This document shows, piece after piece, positions 4,809 to 9,560 of a DNA stretch of 9,560 bases (position 1 is the first letter of the stretch; each line of letters opens with the position of its first letter). The translations under genes were made by a program, and so were the position numbers. The notes under the pieces are model-generated. The model made no database searches. It was not told where the DNA came from and saw nothing but the letters and a program-made list of their open reading frames with translations. Origin of the DNA: Frankiales bacterium. Lineage in GTDB: Bacteria > Actinomycetota > Actinomycetes > Mycobacteriales > SCTD01. The stretch lies in NCBI GenBank assembly GCA_025965495.1, contig JAOPWW010000474.1, forward strand, positions 1 to 9,560. The letters run 5' to 3'.

Positions 4809-5655
4809 CGCCGTCGGCCAGCTCCCGCAGCAGGTCGAGGTGGCCGAGGTGACGGGCGGTCTCCTCGAGCAGGTGGAGCAGGACGAACCGCGTCGTGAAC
4901 TCGCGTCCTCGGGCGTTCGTGCGGACGAGGTCGAGGTCGTGGGCGGCGAGCACGGCGCGGGACCGGTCGCAGGCGGCGCGGTAGAGCGCCACGGCGTCGT
5001 CGAGGTCGTCGGCGGAGTGGAACTCCCAGTCCGGGTCGTCGTCGAAGGGGGCGGCGGCCCAGGGCTCGGGCAGGGGGAGGTGGCCGAGCCCGTGCGTGGC
5101 CCAGTGGTCCTCGACGAGCGCGAGGTGCTTGACGAGGCCGGCAACGGTCGTCCCGGAGCGCAACGGGCTGGTGACGGCCTGCGCGTGCGCGAGGCCCTCG
5201 ACCTTCAGCAGGACACCCTCGCGGTACCAGTCGAGCATGCCGCTGAGCATGGTGCGCTCGTCGGCGGCGTGGATCGGCGGCATCTCGCGCTCCCCGGCGT
5301 CGCGCGGGAGCTCGCCGCGCTCGGCGGCGCTGCGCTCGACGCAGAACGGGTTGCCTTCGGGGTCGGCCATCACGACCCAGCCGGTGCCGTCCGGTCGGGT
5401 GCGGTCGTGCAGGACGGTCGCGCCGAGACCGGTCAGCCGGGCGACCTCCTGCTCCCGGGGGAGGTCGGGCTGCAGGTCGAGGTGGAGCTGGCGGCCCTCG
5501 GCCTGCTCGAACAGCAGGGGCGGCCCGGGGGAGGTCACCAGGGCAGCGGGGTCGCCCGGGGCGTCGTCGTCCTGCAGGTGGCCGCCGAGGGCAGCCGCCC
5601 AGAAGCTGCCGAGAGCGTGCGGGTCGGTGGCGTTGACGGTGAGGCGGCGGATCAC
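4795..5655 (-). CDS. Fusion of glyoxalase-like (VOC) and DinB/DUF664 domains
   Basis: A 286-residue two-domain protein. Residues 1-108 look like a vicinal-oxygen-chelate (Glyoxalase_6-type) domain: IRRLTVNATDP at the start, FWAAALGG (18-25), RQLHLDLQPD (55-64) and WVVMADPEGNPFCVE (93-107), the usual final strand. Residues from about 126 to the end look like a DUF664/DinB-type four-helix domain: DERTMLSGMLDWYREGVLLKVEGL, TVAGLVKHLALVEDHW (170-185) and EETARHLGHLDLLREL (264-279). H177, H269 and H272 are the likely metal ligands. Mycothiol- or bacillithiol-dependent transferases share this DinB fold, so a thiol-transfer or detoxification role is possible; none is proven. The GTG start at 5655 follows GGAGGAGG on the minus strand. 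It lies 31 bp after the tldE stop on the same strand, so it may end the tldDE operon. Confidence 0.83.
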   Translation of the reverse strand: MIRRLTVNATDPHALGSFWAAALGGHLQDDDAPGDPAALVTSPGPPLLFEQAEGRQLHLDLQPDLPREQEVARLTGLGATVLHDRTRPDGTGWVVMADPEGNPFCVERSAAERGELPRDAGEREMPPIHAADERTMLSGMLDWYREGVLLKVEGLAHAQAVTSPLRSGTTVAGLVKHLALVEDHWATHGLGHLPLPEPWAAAPFDDDPDWEFHSADDLDDAVALYRAACDRSRAVLAAHDLDLVRTNARGREFTTRFVLLHLLEETARHLGHLDLLRELADGVTGE

Positions 5656-5663
5656 CGGGCCAC

Positions 5664-5671
5664 CCTCCTCC
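5664..5671 (-). promoter_or_regulatory. Ribosome binding site of the VOC-DinB fusion gene
   Basis: GGAGGAGG on the minus strand, 8 bp before GTG 5655, inside the 31-bp gap after tldE. It supports independent initiation on a tldDE-run-on message. Confidence 0.6.
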
Positions 5672-5686
5672 GGGTGTCCAGCGGGT

Positions 5687-7029
5687 TCAGCTGGCCTGGC
5701 TGACCGAGCTCATGTTGAAGTCCGGCACGCGCAGCGTGGGCATCCGCGTCCAAGTCAGGTCGTCGCTCCACTCCCGCGGCAGGCACGGCTCGGCCCGACC
5801 GACCTCGGCGAGCCGACCGAGCAGCCCGACCGGGCTCTCGTTCCACCGGAAGTTGTTGACCCGCCCGACGACCGCGCCGTCCTCGACGAGGTACACGCCG
5901 TCGCGCGTCAACCCGGTCAGCAGCAGCGTCTCGGGGTCGACCTCGCGGATGTACCAGAGGCAGGTGAGCAGCAGGCCGCGCTCGGTCGAGGCGACCATCT
6001 CGTCGGTGCTCGCGGTCCCGCCGCCGTCCATGGACAGGCTGTGCACGTACGGCGCGACCGGCAGGTCGGAGGCCCTCGCCGTCGCGCGCGTGGTGACCAG
6101 GTTCTGCAGGACGCCGTCGCGCAGCCAGTCGGTGGCGGGCAGGGGCAGCCCGTTGTCGAAGACCGAGGTCATGGCGGAGGAGCTCGTGGCGACGGCGAAC
6201 GGCGTCGTCGCCAGCGCCGGGTCGTTCGGGTCGGACCACATGCGCAGCCCGGCCGGCCCGAGGTGCTCCCCGAGGCGGGTGCCCCCGCCCGGGCGGCTGT
6301 AGACGGTGCGTCCCTCCGCGGCGCTGCGGCCGGCCGAGCTCCAGTAGGCGTAGCCGTACAGGTCGGCGACCGCCGACGGCGGCAGCAGGGTCTCGTACCG
6401 GCCGGCCGGGAGCTCGAGCGACCGCTCGCCCCAGCCGAGCCGGCGGGTCAGCTCGGCGTGCAGGCCGGGGACGCTGACGTCGGACCAGTCGCGGGTGTGC
6501 TGGCCGACCCAGGACGAGCCGCCGCTGCTCTTGCCGGTGACCTCGACGTACCCGGTCGGTTGGGCGTGGCGCAGCCGCAGGCCGGTCGAGGAGCCGAGCC
6601 AGGTCGTGGTGGTGTCGTGCGAGGCGTAGCCGTAGAGGCTGCTGTCCCGGGCGCGCGCGGCGCGGAACGCCTCCCCGAGGCCGGCGGCGAGCGGGGCGAA
6701 GACGTCGGGGGCGACCAGCTCGGCGGGAGCGCTGAAGTCCAGCTGCGCCGGCCCCTCCACCAGCGGCCCGGCGTCCTCGGCAGGGGTGGCCTCCCGGGCC
6801 GCCTGCTCCGACGCCCGGACCAGGCCCTCGAGGTCGTCCAGGACGGTCGCGGCCCGCACGCCGACCGACTGCCCGACCACGCTGATGACCGTCAGGCTGC
6901 GGCCGCGGACGGCGCCGTTGGTCGTGAGGCTGTTGCCGGCCCAGCGCAGGTCGGCCCGGCTGCTCTCCTCCAGCACGACCAGGCACGCGTCGGCGCGCGA
7001 CAGCGCCAGGCACCGCTCGACGACGTCGC

Positions 7030-7033
<4 letters not shown>
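5687..7033 (-). CDS. tldE: TldE/PmbA-type subunit of the TldD-TldE protease
   Basis: A 448-residue protein, normal length for TldE (PmbA). It has an N-terminal domain with a LRWAGNSLTTNGAVRG segment and a later VTGKSSGGSSW region, then the C-terminal beta-rich domain with STDEMVASTERGLLLTCLWYIREVDP, LTGLTRDGVYLVEDG and RVNNFRWNESP, typical of this superfamily. There is no HExxxH, as expected for the non-catalytic TldE partner. In E. coli TldD and TldE form a heterodimeric metalloprotease that trims unfolded peptides, for example pro-microcin B17 and CcdA. The ATG start at 7033 overlaps the TldD stop as ATGA, so the two subunits should be co-translated. No RiPP precursor or antitoxin is evident in the window to suggest a specific substrate. 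Confidence 0.92.
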
Positions 7034-8547
<1,514 letters not shown>

Positions 8548-8554
8548 GCGGCTC

Positions 8555-8560
8555 ACCCTA
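8555..8560 (-). promoter_or_regulatory. Putative -10 element, leaderless transcript of tldD
   Basis: TAGGGT on the minus strand fits TAnnnT and ends 7 bp before GTG 8547, so transcription would begin at or beside the start codon. The 55-bp gap to vsr must also hold the vsr promoter; TAGGTC at 8559-8564 on the plus strand is a weak overlapping candidate for it. No -35 is clear on either strand. Confidence 0.4.
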
Positions 8561-8589
8561 GGTCCGGCCGCCCTGTCGGACCCGGCGAC

Positions 8590-8594
8590 GAGGG
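8590..8594 (+). promoter_or_regulatory. Ribosome binding site of vsr
   Basis: GAGGG 8 bp before ATG 8603. It favours this ATG over the in-frame GTG at 8594, which overlaps the site, and over the longer open frame that reaches back into tldD. Confidence 0.55.
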
Positions 8595-8602
8595 TGTGCT
8601 GC

Positions 8603-9040
8603 ATGCCGGTCGTCCTGCCTCCTGCTCCCGCCGCCTCGTCCGAGAACGCCCGGCGGGTCCTGTCGCGGACGCGCCGCCGAGACACCGCCCCCGAGCTGGC
8701 GCTGCGCCGGGCGCTGTTCGCGCTGGGGATGCGCTTCCTCGTCGACGCGCCGGCTCCCGGCTGCGGCCGGCGGCGCCGGGTCGACGTGCTCCTGCGCGGC
8801 CCCCGGATCGCGGTGCTGGTGCACGGCTGCTTCTGGCACAGCTGCCCGGAGCACTTCCACCCGCCCAAGGCGAACGGGTCGTGGTGGGCGCTCAAGATGG
8901 CCTCGATCCGGGAGCGGGACGCCGACACGCTCGTCCGCCTGGGGGAGTCGGGCTGGCTGCCGGTCGTGGTGTGGGAGCACGAGGACATGGGCGCGGCGGC
9001 GCTGCGCCTGCAGGAGCTCGCGAGGAGACGGTGTCGATGA
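8603..9040 (+). CDS. vsr: Very short patch repair (Vsr) DNA mismatch endonuclease
   Basis: A 145-residue protein of normal Vsr length. Vsr nicks DNA 5' of the T in T:G mismatches created when 5-methylcytosine deaminates, starting short-patch repair by DNA polymerase I. Visible motifs: SRTRRRDTAPELALRRAL (21-38) with E31 matching the E. coli E25 position, RRVDVLL with D61 matching catalytic D51, and HGCFWHSCPEH (74-84) with H74 and H79 matching H64 and H69. C76, C81 and H84 plus the His in VWEHED are candidates for the structural zinc site, the last replacing a Cys of E. coli Vsr. KANGSWWALKMASIRERDADT is also typical. Usually vsr sits beside a cytosine methyltransferase; none is seen within this window. 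It diverges from tldD and its stop lies 2 bp from that of the next, convergent gene. Confidence 0.9.
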   Translation: MPVVLPPAPAASSENARRVLSRTRRRDTAPELALRRALFALGMRFLVDAPAPGCGRRRRVDVLLRGPRIAVLVHGCFWHSCPEHFHPPKANGSWWALKMASIRERDADTLVRLGESGWLPVVVWEHEDMGAAALRLQELARRRCR

Positions 9041-9042
9041 GC

Positions 9043-9354
9043 TCACGCGGCCGGCAGGACCTGCAGGGGGAGCAGCGTCGTCACCGATCCGTCGAGCGCG
9101 GCGCAGAGCTCGCTCCACAGCACGAGGTCGGCCGGTCGAGGTCGTCGTCCGCGGCGGGCGACGGCCAGCAGGGCGGTCGCGCTGCCGGTCCGGCCGACCA
9201 GGTCGGCGACACGGCAGCTCGCGCCGGTCACGACCCCGACCTCGAGGCAGACCTGCTCGTCCGGCAGGACGACGACGGCCTCGCCCTCGTCCATCGGGAA
9301 CTGCAGGTAGACCGCGAGGGCCTCGGCGAGGGGTGTGCTGGTCGCTGGTGTCAT
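9043..9354 (-). CDS. Hypothetical protein, 103 residues
   Basis: I do not recognise this family. The ATG at 9354 follows GAGGG, 7 bp upstream, within the palindrome GGGTCGACCC. The product is soluble, with an N-terminal helix (PLAEALAVYLQFP), an acidic turn (MDEGEA), alternating strands (VVVLPDEQVCLEVGVV), a small Cys-containing segment (GASCRVADLVG), a basic patch RRGRRPRP near residues 67-74, and a C-terminal helix plus LLPLQVLPAA. No signal peptide, membrane helix or catalytic motif is apparent. Codon use matches its neighbours, and the frame fits exactly between the vsr stop (2 bp away) and an intergenic gap, which supports a real gene. Its position next to vsr is convergent and does not imply a shared job. 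Confidence 0.65.
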   Translation of the reverse strand: MTPATSTPLAEALAVYLQFPMDEGEAVVVLPDEQVCLEVGVVTGASCRVADLVGRTGSATALLAVARRGRRPRPADLVLWSELCAALDGSVTTLLPLQVLPAA

Positions 9355-9515
9355 GGGTCGACCCTCGCTCCCGCGTGCCGCCGGTTCCAGGGCTCGTGAC
9401 CGGGTTGTGGACGACGGGGCGCGCTGTGGACGGACGTCCGAGGGCTGGGGCCACGGGCGACCTCAGCAGCGGGCGGCGGTGGGCGCGCCGGGCCGCTCCG
9501 TCGCCGCGGACCGGC
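9355..9515. other. Intergenic gap with TGTGGAC direct repeats and palindromes
   Basis: This 161-bp gap upstream of the hypothetical gene contains GGGTCGACCC (9355-9364), TGTGGACGA (9406-9414), TGTGGACGG (9425-9433) and CGGACGTCCG (9431-9440). The two TGTGGAC copies are 19 bp apart and resemble actinobacterial DnaA boxes read on the opposite strand (TGTGGACAA), with one and two mismatches. No TA-containing -10 hexamer is present in the gap, so where the hypothetical gene's promoter lies is unclear. Confidence 0.35.
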
Positions 9516-9560
9516 TCAGCGGGCGAGGGCAGCCTCGAGCTGGTCCAGCCGCCCGGCGAG
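9516..9560 (-). CDS. C-terminal end of an unidentified minus-strand gene (partial)
   Basis: Read on the minus strand from the window edge, 14 codons LAGRLDQLEAALAR lead to a TGA at 9516-9518. The leucine/alanine heptad look suits a helical or coiled-coil C-terminus. Too little is visible to name it; the next gene downstream begins at 9354, 161 bp away. Confidence 0.4.
   Translation of the reverse strand, partial: LAGRLDQLEAALAR

Noticed and set aside
8548..8988. N-terminal extension of tldD back to 8988
   Set aside because: It lies antisense to vsr; the TldD family similarity begins after GTG 8547.
9405..9433. Replication origin suggested by two DnaA-box-like sequences
   Set aside because: Only two imperfect copies, no AT-rich unwinding region, and no dnaA or dnaN nearby.

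Overview
The window is 9,560 bp of very GC-rich DNA. The strong third-position G/C bias, frequent GTG starts, ATGA/GTGA stop-start overlaps and actinobacterial-type families (TY-Chap/YbjN-like pair, MEDS protein, DPEGAT-tip DksA-like protein, DUF664/DinB domain) point to a high-GC actinobacterium. A Geodermatophilaceae- or Kineosporia-like lineage would fit, but this is a feel for the protein flavour and was not tested. It looks like ordinary chromosomal housekeeping and accessory DNA. I see no phage, IS element, plasmid, CRISPR array, tRNA or rRNA.

Layout from left to right. (1) Bases 1-886, plus strand: two small overlapping paralogous genes of the YbjN/type III chaperone-like (TY-Chap) kind. 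(2) 896-1582, minus: a stand-alone MEDS sensory-domain protein, diverging from (3) 1709-2239, plus: a YbaK/EbsC-type aminoacyl-tRNA deacylase whose GTG follows a -10-like hexamer so closely that a leaderless mRNA is likely. (4) 2409-3274, minus: a DksA/TraR-type zinc-finger gene overlapping kptA (RNA 2'-phosphotransferase), ending in a hairpin just past the kptA stop. (5) 3285-3311: a TACCCC...GGGGTA dyad between that pair and (6) 3325-4461, plus: a GT4-type glycosyltransferase. This is followed by (7) 4471-4808, a short NYN/PIN-like gene that carries an apparent one-base frameshift. (8) 8547 to 4795, minus: a probable operon tldD-tldE-(VOC/DinB fusion), with tldD and tldE overlapping by four bases. 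(9) 8603-9040, plus: vsr, a very short patch repair endonuclease with no cytosine methyltransferase in view. (10) 9043-9354, minus: an unrecognised 103-residue protein. (11) The last 14 codons of another minus-strand gene at the right edge.

How the genes work together: the clearest units are TldD/TldE (a two-subunit metalloprotease), the DksA-like/KptA translationally coupled pair, and the TY-Chap pair. The rest look like independent single genes. Three of the four convergent junctions have almost no spacer (9 bp, a 14-bp overlap, 2 bp). The fourth, 2240-2408, holds inverted repeats that could end transcription.

The items most worth a second look are the frameshifted NYN-like gene with a very strong GC hairpin just upstream of the break, the DksA-like/KptA coupling with a dyad over its putative -10, the VOC-DinB fusion, and the apparently solitary vsr. 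I did not find convincing evidence of a wholly new multi-gene system.
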